The notes under the pieces: generated by a model
The model's database searches: none
Seen by the model: the letters and a program-made list of their open reading frames with translations, nothing else
What the model was told of the DNA's origin: nothing
Made by a program: the position numbers and the translations under genes
In this document: positions 7,881 to 17,392 of the stretch, in pieces
Position numbering within the stretch: the stretch's first letter is position 1
Layout: each line of letters begins with the position of its first letter
Assembly (NCBI RefSeq): GCF_019145495.1
Contig: NZ_JAHSTU010000014.1
Coordinates: 1 to 64,000, forward strand
Reading direction: 5' to 3'
DNA length: 64,000 nt
DNA from: Pseudomonas azerbaijanoccidentalis
GTDB lineage: Bacteria > Pseudomonadota > Gammaproteobacteria > Pseudomonadales > Pseudomonadaceae

Positions 7881-8285
7881 GTGGACCTTTTCGAAGATGA
7901 CAAGCGCCTGTTTCTCAGGCCTGTGCTGGCATTCGCTGAATGCCTTATGGCCGCGTTTGCTGATGGTCCGTGCGGCTGTATCCGCTGCAAGGACGGCGAT
8001 GGCAGCCAGTCAGGTTATGCGTATCTGCACACGGTTGAGATCGCTGGTCGGGTGCTCAATCGCCGGTTTGCTATTTCGACCTATTCCGATGTGCGTGGGG
8101 CGTTGGCCAAGGCTTGGGAGTCGTTTTACAAAACCGTTCTGCCTGAAGGTGGACGGGCCGATATGAATGCGATCGCGGCGTTTGTGCAGGGGCCTGCGGC
8201 AAGGCGCATTGAGGTCGCGCTGTATGCTGCTGGGGTGGTCGCCGACGTCGATGGTGTACCGCATTTTGTAAGCGGGGAGGTTTAG
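7881..8285 (+). CDS. Unknown protein (134 aa) following the partition pair
   Basis: Starts at GTG 7881 with GGGAG just upstream and lies four bases after the RHH gene, so it is the third gene of the par operon. It contains a cysteine cluster GPCGCIRC near residues 30-37 and a mixed alpha/beta remainder. I do not recognise a family. Its place suggests a partition accessory or an unrelated passenger. Confidence 0.65.
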   Translation: MDLFEDDKRLFLRPVLAFAECLMAAFADGPCGCIRCKDGDGSQSGYAYLHTVEIAGRVLNRRFAISTYSDVRGALAKAWESFYKTVLPEGGRADMNAIAAFVQGPAARRIEVALYAAGVVADVDGVPHFVSGEV

Positions 8286-8326
8286 CCCCCGCCACCGCGA
8301 CGGTGCAACCGCGCAAATACCCGTCC

Positions 8327-8347
8327 GGGCGCCCTCTGCTGGCGCCC
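8327..8347 (+). other. GC-rich hairpin
   Basis: GGGCGCC-CTCTGCT-GGCGCCC is a perfect seven-base-pair stem without a T run, between the par operon and the second polyvalent protein. The interval to 8385 also has an imperfect repeat of GGCCTG. It may be a weak terminator or a leader structure. Confidence 0.45.
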
Positions 8348-8384
8348 CAAAATACGGGCCTGCTAATGATCAGGCCTGTACATC

Positions 8385-10706
8385 ATGCAAATTTCCCCCA
8401 TCGAGAAAGCCCGCCTCAGTTCGCGCCTGATGACCCTGCGCGATATGTTGATCGGCGGCGCACTCAAGGCGATTGAGAAGGCCCGCGCCAGCGCTGAAGC
8501 GTTGGACATCCGCAGAAGACTGACCGGCAAGGCCCCAGCCCCGCAAGTAGATCCAGAGACTGCCGCTGAGCAGGCCGCAGACGACGGCCTGAGCGACGAT
8601 CCCAACAGCCCCAACTATCGCTATGCAGATGTCGGTTATATCCCTGGCAGCCGCAAGGAAGAGGCCGCCGGCGTAATCAGAACTGCCCGCGCCGAAGGCC
8701 GCATGCTGCGCGCGTCCGATATCGACTTTGCCGCGATCGAGGAAACACCCCGCGAAGCGCGGGCGCTGGTGGTCAAGTCCAACCTGTTCGGCGTGGTCGA
8801 CTGGGAGGCGATGAAACAAGGCGGTACCGAGCCCGCTGCCGCGTTCCTGATGGATCGTGTGTATGCGTCGATCGCCAAGGAGCCAAGCGAAGACAGCGCC
8901 GCTGCGCGCCAAGCTTACGTGCTGGGGCTGGAGACGTTGCGCACGCGCCTCGAGCTGTGTCAGACGCCAAAGGAGCTGGTCGCAACCCTGGATGAGATCC
9001 GCGACGAGCTGCTGGGCTCGCAACTGGATGCAGATGAGTCTGATCGGTATCAAGAAATCACCGACCGGGCACAAGGCGTTACCGATCAGGTGCGCGAGAT
9101 CGAGAAGGGCCAGGATCAGGCGCAAAACGCCATGTATGAGGCGAGCCACCTCAACAACAAGGCGCAACGCGACCTCGACAACCGCCTGGCCCGCGGCTGG
9201 AGGATCGAGGCACAGCATGAACAGGCCGTGCGGGATGCCGCCAAAGGCTACAGCGAGGCGCTGAAGGCCTGGACCAGCCTGCTAGACCAGAACAAGCCAT
9301 TGCTGGCGCAGCTGAAAGCCGCGCGATCGGCTTTGTACCAGGAAAGGGCTGAGATTTTGGGTGTGGCCAAGGCTCGCAACCTGAACTCGCCAATCAATCG
9401 CGCCTGGATGTCGATGGGCGATAAGTTCGTCAAGGCGCTGATGTTCCGCAGCCGGTCGGGATCCGAGTCGTTTGCCCGCCACGTTTCAAACGCATTGTCC
9501 GGCGACCCCAAGGACTGGGAATGGTCCGACAAGAAAGGCGGCGACGTTATCCAGGGGGCGCCGAAGGCACCAACCAAAAAGCGCCAGACCTTCGCGCTCA
9601 AGGTCGTGGACAAGTTCGATCGCAAGGGTGGGCGCCCTGTGGCGGTCAACTCTACGCGTGCCCTACAGCAGCTGTGCGGCTTTCGGGCGGTTCAGTCTGG
9701 CAACTGGGTACTTGATGACCGCGACAGCTCCAAATGGCACGTAGAGCAGTCTGCCGGCGCCATGATGGACATGGCCGACGTATTGGGGATCAGCGAAGAC
9801 AACCTTGGGTTCGGTGGGCGCCTTGGACTGGCGTTCGGCGCCCGGGGCAAAGGCGGCAAGGGTGCAGCGACGGCGCAGTACGAACCGGTACTGCGCGCAA
9901 TCAACATCACCAAGATGAACGGCGGCGGGGGCTTGGGCCACGAGCATCTGCACGCAATGGACAACATCCTGCCGGGCCTTCTGCGCGGCGAGGCTGGCGC
10001 CGCGGATGAATTCGCCACCGAAAACCCGGAGCTGGTGCCCGAGGGGCCGATTCGAAACGCCTTCATTGGGCTCAAGCGAGCGCTAACCGAAGGTGATCAC
10101 CGGCTGCCTGAAACCATCAAGTTCACCCCGCGCACCTACGGCAATGCCCGTCTGAACCTGGACAACCCGCACAACGACATCGCTCGCCGCATCAAGGCTG
10201 CCGGCAACGCTGAAGCGGCTGTGATGGCAGTAGATGCCTACTTCGGCAACCGCGACAGCGCGCAGGTGCTCAAGAACAAAAAGAACTGGCGGACCCTTGC
10301 CGCGGCGTATTTCTCGCCCGAGGGCACAGCTGAAGTGCGGCTGAACACCGGGCGGGGCGTGTCCAAGTACTTGGCCGAAGCGGCGCTGCTGGACAGCTCC
10401 AAGGAAGGCAAATATTGGTCCTCAACGCCTGAAATGGCGGCCCGAGCGTTCCAGTCGTACCTGGAAGACAAGCTGACAGCCATGGATCGCCAAAACGATT
10501 ACCTGAGCTGTCTGGCGGACAACAAACACCACTACTTCCCCGACGACGGTATGCCCTTTAAGCCGTACCCGGAGGGGGAAGAGCGCCAGCGCATCGGCGC
10601 CGCGTTTGATGAGCTGTTCAAGACGCTGCGTGACGGCAAGACCTTTGAAAAGGCCCTGGCCAATACCGCACTGCTGGATTCGATCTTTGGGGGCATGAAT
10701 GACTGA
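8385..10706 (+). CDS. Large polyvalent protein 2: LPD1-type zincin-like metallopeptidase domain
   Basis: A 773-residue protein. Residues 4-48 (SPIEKARLSSRLMTLRD and following helix) are homologous to the N-terminus of the next gene, a shared module. A long charged, coiled-coil-rich segment spans about 150-330. The domain at about 400-700 matches large-polyvalent-protein domain LPD1: it has HEHLH at 519-523, an HExxH zinc-protease signature, followed by HAMDN and, near 685, the MAARAFQSYLED helix that usually supplies a further ligand. LLDSS and a C-terminal ALLDSI match the repeated processing-like motif. Probably a virion-borne protein injected with DNA; a peptidase activity is inferred, not shown. 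Confidence 0.8.
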   Translation: MQISPIEKARLSSRLMTLRDMLIGGALKAIEKARASAEALDIRRRLTGKAPAPQVDPETAAEQAADDGLSDDPNSPNYRYADVGYIPGSRKEEAAGVIRTARAEGRMLRASDIDFAAIEETPREARALVVKSNLFGVVDWEAMKQGGTEPAAAFLMDRVYASIAKEPSEDSAAARQAYVLGLETLRTRLELCQTPKELVATLDEIRDELLGSQLDADESDRYQEITDRAQGVTDQVREIEKGQDQAQNAMYEASHLNNKAQRDLDNRLARGWRIEAQHEQAVRDAAKGYSEALKAWTSLLDQNKPLLAQLKAARSALYQERAEILGVAKARNLNSPINRAWMSMGDKFVKALMFRSRSGSESFARHVSNALSGDPKDWEWSDKKGGDVIQGAPKAPTKKRQTFALKVVDKFDRKGGRPVAVNSTRALQQLCGFRAVQSGNWVLDDRDSSKWHVEQSAGAMMDMADVLGISEDNLGFGGRLGLAFGARGKGGKGAATAQYEPVLRAINITKMNGGGGLGHEHLHAMDNILPGLLRGEAGAADEFATENPELVPEGPIRNAFIGLKRALTEGDHRLPETIKFTPRTYGNARLNLDNPHNDIARRIKAAGNAEAAVMAVDAYFGNRDSAQVLKNKKNWRTLAAAYFSPEGTAEVRLNTGRGVSKYLAEAALLDSSKEGKYWSSTPEMAARAFQSYLEDKLTAMDRQNDYLSCLADNKHHYFPDDGMPFKPYPEGEERQRIGAAFDELFKTLRDGKTFEKALANTALLDSIFGGMND

Positions 10707-13700
10707 TTTGAACCAACCCGGCGTTATGTCGCCGATCGATCGTGCGCGCCTGAGCGCTGAGCTACTGAAACTGCGTGACAGTTTGGCCGGTACCGGGCTG
10801 TCGCCGATCGCGCGCGTGCAGGCAAGTGCCCGAGCGCTGGCGATCCGTGGTCAGTTGGGCGCCCCGGCGCCGATCAGCGAAGGCCAGGCCGCCTTTGAGA
10901 AGGCGCGCCAGTTCTATCAGGAAAACCTGAAGGGGCAGCTGATCCAGTCGGTGGTGGGACCGGTGAGCGTCAACAGCGCGGGCTGGAAGAAGTCCAAGCA
11001 GGGGATGAAGGCCGACGTGCTCAAAGCCAAGCTGATCGAGCACGTTCGGGAAATTCTGGAAACCGGTACCGCTGGCCAGCGGCAGGAATCACACAAAGAA
11101 CGCAATGACGCGTTTGTGGCGTTCTACTTCATTCAGAAACAGGTAAGAGTCGATGACCTGCTGGTGACCGCAGGTGTGACGGTGGCCGAGGATGGCAAAG
11201 GGAATCTGTTCTACAACATTTCCCATGCGGACCGGGAGAGCTGGAAGGCATACAAAAACGGCGCACCGGATTATGCAGGGGTAGGGCCCCGCTCCGGTGA
11301 CGCCGCCAACGGGATGCTTGATGGCCTGCCTCAAGAGCAGGAACCAAGCGCCGTCGGTGACACTGTAGCAGACGACGATATCAATATCACCATTCTGGCC
11401 GTCGTCGCGGTCGACCCGAATGCCCCTGCGGCCAATGATCACGGGGCCAAAAAGCCAATGGTCACCGGTACCTTGCCGCAAAAGAATGGCGGTCTGCTGG
11501 TGATGGGCGATGCGGATGCCCTAGACGCCTACGCAAAGGCCTATCTCGATCAGGCCAAGTACACCAAGGTCCCAACGGGCTTACTGCTGACCAAGAGTCA
11601 GGCGCGGATGGCGCAGTACCTGCCGAGCACGCAAGAGGCCTTGCCGTCGGGCGCAGTGCTCTACAGCTATGCCCAAATCGGTGGCGTGTCGGTGGCGGTG
11701 GATGGTGTGCTGTCGGGGATTGCCAGCGACCTGCCCGACCTGAAAAGCTTGATGGCGCAGGAATGGGGCCCCGACAAATTTCAGGCTGTTTTTGGTGAAG
11801 ACGCGGCGCAGCCGGACGTTGAGGCTTATCAGGATGAACAGGCCGCCATTGCGCGGCGCAAGGCTGACAATGCGGCGCGCGAAGAAGCCGACCGACTGGC
11901 ATATGCCAAGCGCACTGGCGACAGTACCGCTCTGACAGATGAAGAAAAGGCGGCTATCAAGGCCGAGAACGACGCATTCACCGCCGAATGGGAAGCGCAA
12001 ACCCAGGCCGATTGGGAGGCGACTGTGGGCCAGGGCCGGGTGAGCAACCCGCGTTATCAGGCCTACCTGGACACCCTGGAGGATATCCACGGCCTTGGCC
12101 GCATCATGGTTCAAGTCGGGTATATGGGCTGGGTACAAGAGCGCCTGACCGAATACCGAGCCACCGGCGTGGCGCCAATGCCTTATGCCAACGGACCGGC
12201 GCGTGATGCGTGGAACGCTAAGGCGACTGCCTACATTCGCGAATGGGCCGACCAGCACCTTTCGGAACGCGTGAAGAAACAACGCTCAGATGAGCCGACT
12301 GTAACGCCGGCAGATGAGTACGCCGCCAAGGCCGTCGGCTTCGCGAGCTTTAGCGAATATGCGGCCAGTCGCATCGATAAGTTGCCGCTGGAAGCCTTCC
12401 AGGTGGCCCGGGCGAAATACAAGATCGTTGAGTATCTGGAGCAGAACGGGCGCGCCGATCGCAACACACTGGGCAGCCTGTCATTGCAGGGTGCCAACAA
12501 AGAAGGCCCGAGTGCATTGGCGCAGCTGCGCCAAGACGGGTACGTGCTCAACAACCTGCGCGCGCAGTCAAACCCGTTCTCCCTTGCGCCAGGCGTTACG
12601 CTGGCCACGTTTGTCAGTGGTGAGGCGAAGCCGGTACCGCTCGCCGATCAAGGCCGTGCCCCAGCTGGCGGCACAATCGGCATGAATGGTGAGTTTTACA
12701 AGGGCGGCACCATCCTGCCCAACACCACGCTGCCGAAAGGATCGAGCACTACCAGCACGACGGGTACCGGCACGCAGTTGGTTGAGCCGGGTGTGCTGGC
12801 TGAGCCGCCAGAAGTGGGTGCAATTCCTGTCTACGGCAGCCGGCGCGAATTTCTGGTGCTGCAAGACGGCGTAATGGTTGCCGATGAGTCCAAAAAAGAC
12901 GCCATGGTGTTCGCCTACGGCAAGGAAGGCCCGGCGAAGGTCCGAGCCTACGCCCGTGAATACAACACTGGCCGGCGCTGGATCCTGCCCGGTGAAAAGA
13001 TCGAGCCGACCGAGGCCGATCAAGATCCTGCGCCGTCAGCACAGACCCACGAAATCATTGAGTACACCACCAAGAAGGGCAAAGTTCTGCGCGGGATCAT
13101 CCGCCTGGACCTGACCCTGGCCGAAGCCAAAGCGATCGATCCCTACACCTGGCGCATGAACGGTGGTTACTTCATCCGTGAAAAGCACCTGGACGCAGAC
13201 ACCAGCGCCATGCAGGCCGCGCCTACGCCCACGATGCTGACTGCTGAGCAGGAGGCAGAAAAGCAGGAACGTGACACCCGCGCGGCGCTGGAGCGCCAAC
13301 AGCAGGCGATTGCCAATCAGGTGGGAAAACTGCGCGAAGCCGGGAACAAGGCAATTGCCGCCGGTACCGAAGGGATGAATGCCGATCGCAAAACCAACAC
13401 GCACCGTCGGGCCGGGATGGCGGCCAGCGCCTACGCCCGATCAGCTGCTGATGAGGCCGATGGGAGAACCCTGAACAACATTGCCGATTCGATCGAGGTC
13501 GGCGCCGCCGGGCCGCTGGCCAACTTGACCAGCCGGGCGCAGTTGCAAGAACTGAAAAGTGCACTCACCCGTGCCAAATTTGATTCCGAGCGGGGGCTTA
13601 CCTACAGCGAACAGCTGGCGCGGCGCGGCAATCCAGTGGGCGAAGACGCATTGCGACACGTCAGCATGCCGAGCCGATTGGTCTGGTCCAGTCGGTTTAA

Positions 13701-14559
13701 GAGCGCGGCGATGACGCTGGCCAAGAAGGCGGCCACGGGCAACTCCAAACTGATCGCTGCGCTTAACAAGATGGGCGATCGCACTGAGCGCTGGCCACTG
13801 ACCAATGACGGCGATATCGCCATCACTCGCAAGGCCTACCAGGTACTTGGCGCGATCAAAGACACCTGGGACTTGAAAGACCCGATGGAAATGCTGGCCC
13901 GGGTCGAACGCCTCAAGCGCATGGGCATTACCAATGACGCGCAGTTGCAGGACGCTTGCCGGGCATTGCTGCCACACATGGCCGCCAAGCAGGAAGAAAG
14001 CGCAGTGGTCAAAGCTGAGCGCGCCATTATCGGCCAGAAGGTGGGAATCGACTTTTTCCCAACGCCTGCCGCCGAGGCGCAACGCATGGCGCGCAAGGCG
14101 AGGATCAGCAAGGGCAAGCGAGTGCTGGAGCCAAGTGCCGGCAATGGCAACCTTGCCGACGCGGCAGCAGCTGAGGGCGCGGAAGTGGACGTGATCGAGA
14201 TCAGCAGCCAGCTGCGTGAGATCCTGACGCTCAAGGGCTACAACGTCGTTGCCCAAGACTTCAACACCTTCACGCCGGATGAGCCGTATGACGCCATCCT
14301 GATGAACCCGCCGTTTAGCAAGCGCCAGGACGCTGAACACATCATGCGCGCCTACGGCATGTTGGCCGGTGGTGGGACGCTGGTGGCGATCGCGGGGGAG
14401 GGTGTGTTTTTCGGTACCGACCAGAAGGCCGTGCAGTTCCGGGCCTGGCTGGACTCCCACAACGCCGAAGTCGAAAAACTGGCCGGCGGCACGTTCCAAG
14501 ACAACGCGCTTTTGGCGCAAACCTCAGTCAGTGCCCGGATGATTGTGCTGCATAAGTAG
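10699..14559 (+). CDS. Large polyvalent protein 3 with C-terminal N6-adenine DNA methyltransferase
   Basis: A 1286-residue protein overlapping the preceding gene by eight bases. The N-terminus repeats the SPIDRARLSAELLKLRD module. A middle segment includes GGTIGMNGEFYKGG (near 657) and TKKGKVLRGIIRLDLT, both typical of phage polyvalent methylases. The C-terminal 175 residues are a Rossmann methylase: FFPTP entry, motif I EPSAGNG (E1144, PSAGNG 1145-1150) and motif IV NPPF (1203-1206), the amino-methyltransferase signature. The role inferred is protection of incoming DNA from restriction, like P1 DarB. It is followed by a strong terminator. Confidence 0.85.
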   Translation: MTDLNQPGVMSPIDRARLSAELLKLRDSLAGTGLSPIARVQASARALAIRGQLGAPAPISEGQAAFEKARQFYQENLKGQLIQSVVGPVSVNSAGWKKSKQGMKADVLKAKLIEHVREILETGTAGQRQESHKERNDAFVAFYFIQKQVRVDDLLVTAGVTVAEDGKGNLFYNISHADRESWKAYKNGAPDYAGVGPRSGDAANGMLDGLPQEQEPSAVGDTVADDDINITILAVVAVDPNAPAANDHGAKKPMVTGTLPQKNGGLLVMGDADALDAYAKAYLDQAKYTKVPTGLLLTKSQARMAQYLPSTQEALPSGAVLYSYAQIGGVSVAVDGVLSGIASDLPDLKSLMAQEWGPDKFQAVFGEDAAQPDVEAYQDEQAAIARRKADNAAREEADRLAYAKRTGDSTALTDEEKAAIKAENDAFTAEWEAQTQADWEATVGQGRVSNPRYQAYLDTLEDIHGLGRIMVQVGYMGWVQERLTEYRATGVAPMPYANGPARDAWNAKATAYIREWADQHLSERVKKQRSDEPTVTPADEYAAKAVGFASFSEYAASRIDKLPLEAFQVARAKYKIVEYLEQNGRADRNTLGSLSLQGANKEGPSALAQLRQDGYVLNNLRAQSNPFSLAPGVTLATFVSGEAKPVPLADQGRAPAGGTIGMNGEFYKGGTILPNTTLPKGSSTTSTTGTGTQLVEPGVLAEPPEVGAIPVYGSRREFLVLQDGVMVADESKKDAMVFAYGKEGPAKVRAYAREYNTGRRWILPGEKIEPTEADQDPAPSAQTHEIIEYTTKKGKVLRGIIRLDLTLAEAKAIDPYTWRMNGGYFIREKHLDADTSAMQAAPTPTMLTAEQEAEKQERDTRAALERQQQAIANQVGKLREAGNKAIAAGTEGMNADRKTNTHRRAGMAASAYARSAADEADGRTLNNIADSIEVGAAGPLANLTSRAQLQELKSALTRAKFDSERGLTYSEQLARRGNPVGEDALRHVSMPSRLVWSSRFKSAAMTLAKKAATGNSKLIAALNKMGDRTERWPLTNDGDIAITRKAYQVLGAIKDTWDLKDPMEMLARVERLKRMGITNDAQLQDACRALLPHMAAKQEESAVVKAERAIIGQKVGIDFFPTPAAEAQRMARKARISKGKRVLEPSAGNGNLADAAAAEGAEVDVIEISSQLREILTLKGYNVVAQDFNTFTPDEPYDAILMNPPFSKRQDAEHIMRAYGMLAGGGTLVAIAGEGVFFGTDQKAVQFRAWLDSHNAEVEKLAGGTFQDNALLAQTSVSARMIVLHK

Positions 14560-14586
14560 GTTTCCAGCTGGCGCAAAAACCATGCA

Positions 14587-14612
14587 AACCCCCACCAGTT
14601 GGGGGTTTTTTT
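14587..14612 (+). terminator. Intrinsic terminator
   Basis: AACCCCCA-CCAGT-TGGGGGTT followed by T residues (14587-14612). It separates the polyvalent genes from the capsid operon. Confidence 0.9.
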
Positions 14613-14676
14613 CGACCTCAGAATTGTTGCTGTAACGGATCGGGCGCAGCCCAAAACACGCAACGAGGTAGGAATT

Positions 14677-16365
14677 ATGCCGCAACAGTATGAATACGCG
14701 CCCGACACCACGCTGGAGTCGGATGATGCCAAAGTCAGCGAGCTGGTGCGTCTCAGCCATGGCAGTGGCAACATGCTCGACAGCACCTCTCAATCGTCTG
14801 TCGCGGCGATTACCGAGGCGCTGAAAAACCCGGATGACATGCTTCCGGCGCGCATGGTCCCGCTGATGTCCATGGTCGACGAGAAATCTCGCCCGACGAT
14901 CCTGGCTGCAATGCTCGACGGTATTGCTCGCTTCCAGCATTCGCACGGCTTCGCGCCATCCGCTGACATGATCGATGCTGCAATCTTTCAAGGCATGTCG
15001 GTCGCTGATGGTCGTTCGCAGCTCGTTTTGCCTGACGGCGTGACGCTCGACAGCGTATCCAGCTCCCTGCAATCGACACCACTGTCTCACCAACCTAACC
15101 GTATCGCGGTGGCCATCGTCGGCGGCCTGGCTGAAGCCATCCCGTTCGCGGCGGCTCTGCCTTCGGACCTGTCGTCGAACGAATCGAAGCTGGCGATCGT
15201 CAACAGCACTGCCGGCACTGCCTTCGGTGCGTACAACGACGGCGATATCCTGGACGGCGTGAACGGTGGTCAGGCGTACACCATGCCGGAGCGCACTGTG
15301 GTTGCAGTTGTGGCGGGCGACCGTTTGACTGCAACCTTTGCATTCAAAGCTGACATTGGTGGCGCTGGCGCCGCGGTGCCTGTGCTGCCTACCCGAACCT
15401 ATATCAAGGTCGCGGGTTTCAAGGTGGCGGCTGAAGTCAACCCGAACCAAACCACTGCCCAACGCCAGATCGCCGGTACCATCAATATCGCGGGTTCGGA
15501 CTACGCCATTGGTGGTTCTGTTACCCCCGCAAACGGCAGCGGTAGCCTGACATTCAACCCGGCTCTGCCGGCGGGTGTTGTGCCTAAAGTCGTGGGTTTC
15601 ATCGACTATGAACTCAAGCCTGAGTTGACTCCATCGGTCAAGGTCAAGGCCGAGAGCTTCAGCCTGTTCTGCGCCGAGCAGCGCACCCTGATGCAAGTTG
15701 CACCAGGTGCGCGTAGTCAGGCACAGAACGAACTGGGTGCAGACTTCCTGACCGTCGCCGTCAACTCGGCACGTCGTCAGTGGTCGAACGAGCGTTTCTA
15801 CCTGGCCTTGGCCAAGGTCAAGGAAGTCGCGATCAACACCAGTCGTATTTTCAACTTCGACGCCGCTAACCAGCTGCTGCAAAAGTCCCGTGCACAGCGC
15901 TGGCGCGACTTTGCTGCCTTCCTGGGCGAAGTGGATCAACTGGTTGCCAACAACACCATGGAATTCGGTATTTCCATGATCTTTGTCGGTGCCAAGGGTG
16001 CTTCCAACTTCCGCACCATGGGCAGTGACGATTTCGTCCCGTCGGGTGTGTCGGCGCGTCCGGGCATCTTCCGCGTGGGCCGCTACAAGAACCAGGTGGA
16101 TGTTTACTACACCCCGCGTCACGTCGACGAAACCGCTACCGAAATCCAGATGTTGGCGATCGGTCGCGCCTCGCAGGTTGCTCGTAACCCTGTGGTCACC
16201 TCCGACGCAGTGCCGCCGACCCTGATCCCGCTGGGCATCTTGTCGGACCTCAAGCAAGGCACCGCGCTGTATGGCCGTAACCTGACCGAGATCAACCCGC
16301 ATCAGCCTTCTGCAATGGGCTGCGCATTGATCACCGTTCAGAACGTCGACCTGCTGGAAGACTGA
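14677..16365 (+). CDS. Putative major capsid protein
   Basis: A 562-residue protein starting at ATG 14677 with a GAGGTAGG ribosome site. It is abundant-protein-like in codon choice and sits first in the head/tail cluster. Residues 33-37 read MLDST, suggesting removal of an N-terminal propeptide of about 35 residues by the prohead protease at 59938, whose own sequence carries the same motif four times. A beta-rich stretch at about 240-320 (TYIKVAGFKV, GSLTFNPALP) could be an inserted domain. The C-terminal half, with ERFYLALAKVKEVA and EFGISMIFVGAKG, reads like a HK97-type shell of larger myoviruses. The call rests on position, size and processing motif, not on a clear family signature. Confidence 0.65.
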   Translation: MPQQYEYAPDTTLESDDAKVSELVRLSHGSGNMLDSTSQSSVAAITEALKNPDDMLPARMVPLMSMVDEKSRPTILAAMLDGIARFQHSHGFAPSADMIDAAIFQGMSVADGRSQLVLPDGVTLDSVSSSLQSTPLSHQPNRIAVAIVGGLAEAIPFAAALPSDLSSNESKLAIVNSTAGTAFGAYNDGDILDGVNGGQAYTMPERTVVAVVAGDRLTATFAFKADIGGAGAAVPVLPTRTYIKVAGFKVAAEVNPNQTTAQRQIAGTINIAGSDYAIGGSVTPANGSGSLTFNPALPAGVVPKVVGFIDYELKPELTPSVKVKAESFSLFCAEQRTLMQVAPGARSQAQNELGADFLTVAVNSARRQWSNERFYLALAKVKEVAINTSRIFNFDAANQLLQKSRAQRWRDFAAFLGEVDQLVANNTMEFGISMIFVGAKGASNFRTMGSDDFVPSGVSARPGIFRVGRYKNQVDVYYTPRHVDETATEIQMLAIGRASQVARNPVVTSDAVPPTLIPLGILSDLKQGTALYGRNLTEINPHQPSAMGCALITVQNVDLLED

Positions 16366-16378
16366 TAAGGGGGCTGAC

Positions 16379-17002
16379 ATGGCTAAGGCAAATAAACCCG
16401 CCACCGAGAAACCGGGCACCAAGCCGGCTACCCCTCGCAAGGCGGCTGCTAAAGCCAGTGATGCCAACAACCAGAAAGAGGGGGGCGCTACGGCGCCCGT
16501 TTCTTTGCCGGTTGATCAGGCATCCGCTGGTGATGTTTCTGTCACGTCTATTCCGCCCGCTGATGCGCAGACCGATGCGCCGTCCGGCCAGGCTGGGCAG
16601 GCAGCTCCCGTGTTCGTGCGCCGAGAGTTTTTCCCGGGCATGGGTCGTTTTCCGCTGGATTGGAAGCCGGCGCCTCGCCTGGAAGAGCCTGAGCCAGACG
16701 GCGCAGAACTGGAGCAAACCACCGCCGAAACGGGGTCTGAAGAGCACTTACAGTCTACGTCGTGGGGACTGCCGGACATTGCCGAATTTCCTGCCGAGCT
16801 GACGCTTACGAACAACACGCGCAACCGGGTGGTGGTGCGGCAGTTGAACGTGCATCTGCCTCAGTTCAGCAGCAAGACGGCGATCTGCCCGACAGCCGAG
16901 AAGTACAGCGCGATTCAGCGTGAATACGCCGGGCGTGCGGTGCGCGAGGGCTGGAATTCAGACAAGGGCTTACAGGTGAAGCATGGCGAAGATCAAGGTT
17001 AA
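16379..17002 (+). CDS. Structural-cluster protein of unknown function (207 aa)
   Basis: Follows the capsid gene by 13 bases with a GGGGG ribosome site. The first 80 residues are low-complexity Lys/Ala/Pro/Thr; the rest includes a short beta-like unit (FPAELTLTNNTRNRVVV) resembling one in the next gene. It could be a head decoration, completion or head-tail protein. It overlaps the next gene by 20 bases. Confidence 0.65.
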   Translation: MAKANKPATEKPGTKPATPRKAAAKASDANNQKEGGATAPVSLPVDQASAGDVSVTSIPPADAQTDAPSGQAGQAAPVFVRREFFPGMGRFPLDWKPAPRLEEPEPDGAELEQTTAETGSEEHLQSTSWGLPDIAEFPAELTLTNNTRNRVVVRQLNVHLPQFSSKTAICPTAEKYSAIQREYAGRAVREGWNSDKGLQVKHGEDQG

Positions 17003-17381
17003 GCAGGGGGCGGGGGACGAACCGAGTGTGTTGGCAACTGCCATCTGCGCTGGGCAGACATTCCCTTTCATGGCGACCATCAGCCACAAGGCAGTCAAGC
17101 CTTTACTGGTGCCGTCGACGGGTATGCGTGACGTAATCGCGCCAGGCGAAGAAGTGCAGTTCAAGGTCAAAAGCTTTGAACAGGCGTGGGTACTGGTGAC
17201 CGACAGTGCGGCTCTGGCCAAGCGCTACGAAAGCAATGCTGAAGACTTTGTAGTTATCGAAGTCCCGGACGTCGTGAAGGAAGAGCCAACGCCCGAAGTG
17301 CCGGAAGAGGCACCGAAAGTCGTTGAAACCAAACCCACCGGCAAAGGCGGCAAGGCTGCTGCTGACGCCGCGAGCGAATAA
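16983..17381 (+). CDS. Structural-cluster protein of unknown function (132 aa)
   Basis: Starts inside the end of the preceding gene. A central region (MATISHKAVKPLLVPSTG, then IAPGEEVQFKV) has the same pattern of a beta strand, a loop and a PGE turn found in small phage proteins that cap or decorate virions, and the two neighbours may be distant paralogues. The last 40 residues are Glu/Pro/Lys-rich and probably disordered. No family assigned. Confidence 0.65.
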   Translation: MAKIKVKQGAGDEPSVLATAICAGQTFPFMATISHKAVKPLLVPSTGMRDVIAPGEEVQFKVKSFEQAWVLVTDSAALAKRYESNAEDFVVIEVPDVVKEEPTPEVPEEAPKVVETKPTGKGGKAAADAASE

Positions 17382-17392
17382 GGGGGCTGCAC

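Noticed and set aside
14524..16470. Minus-strand frame of about 650 codons opposite the capsid gene
   Set aside because: It would run through a terminator and the capsid ribosome site; composition typical of an antisense shadow.
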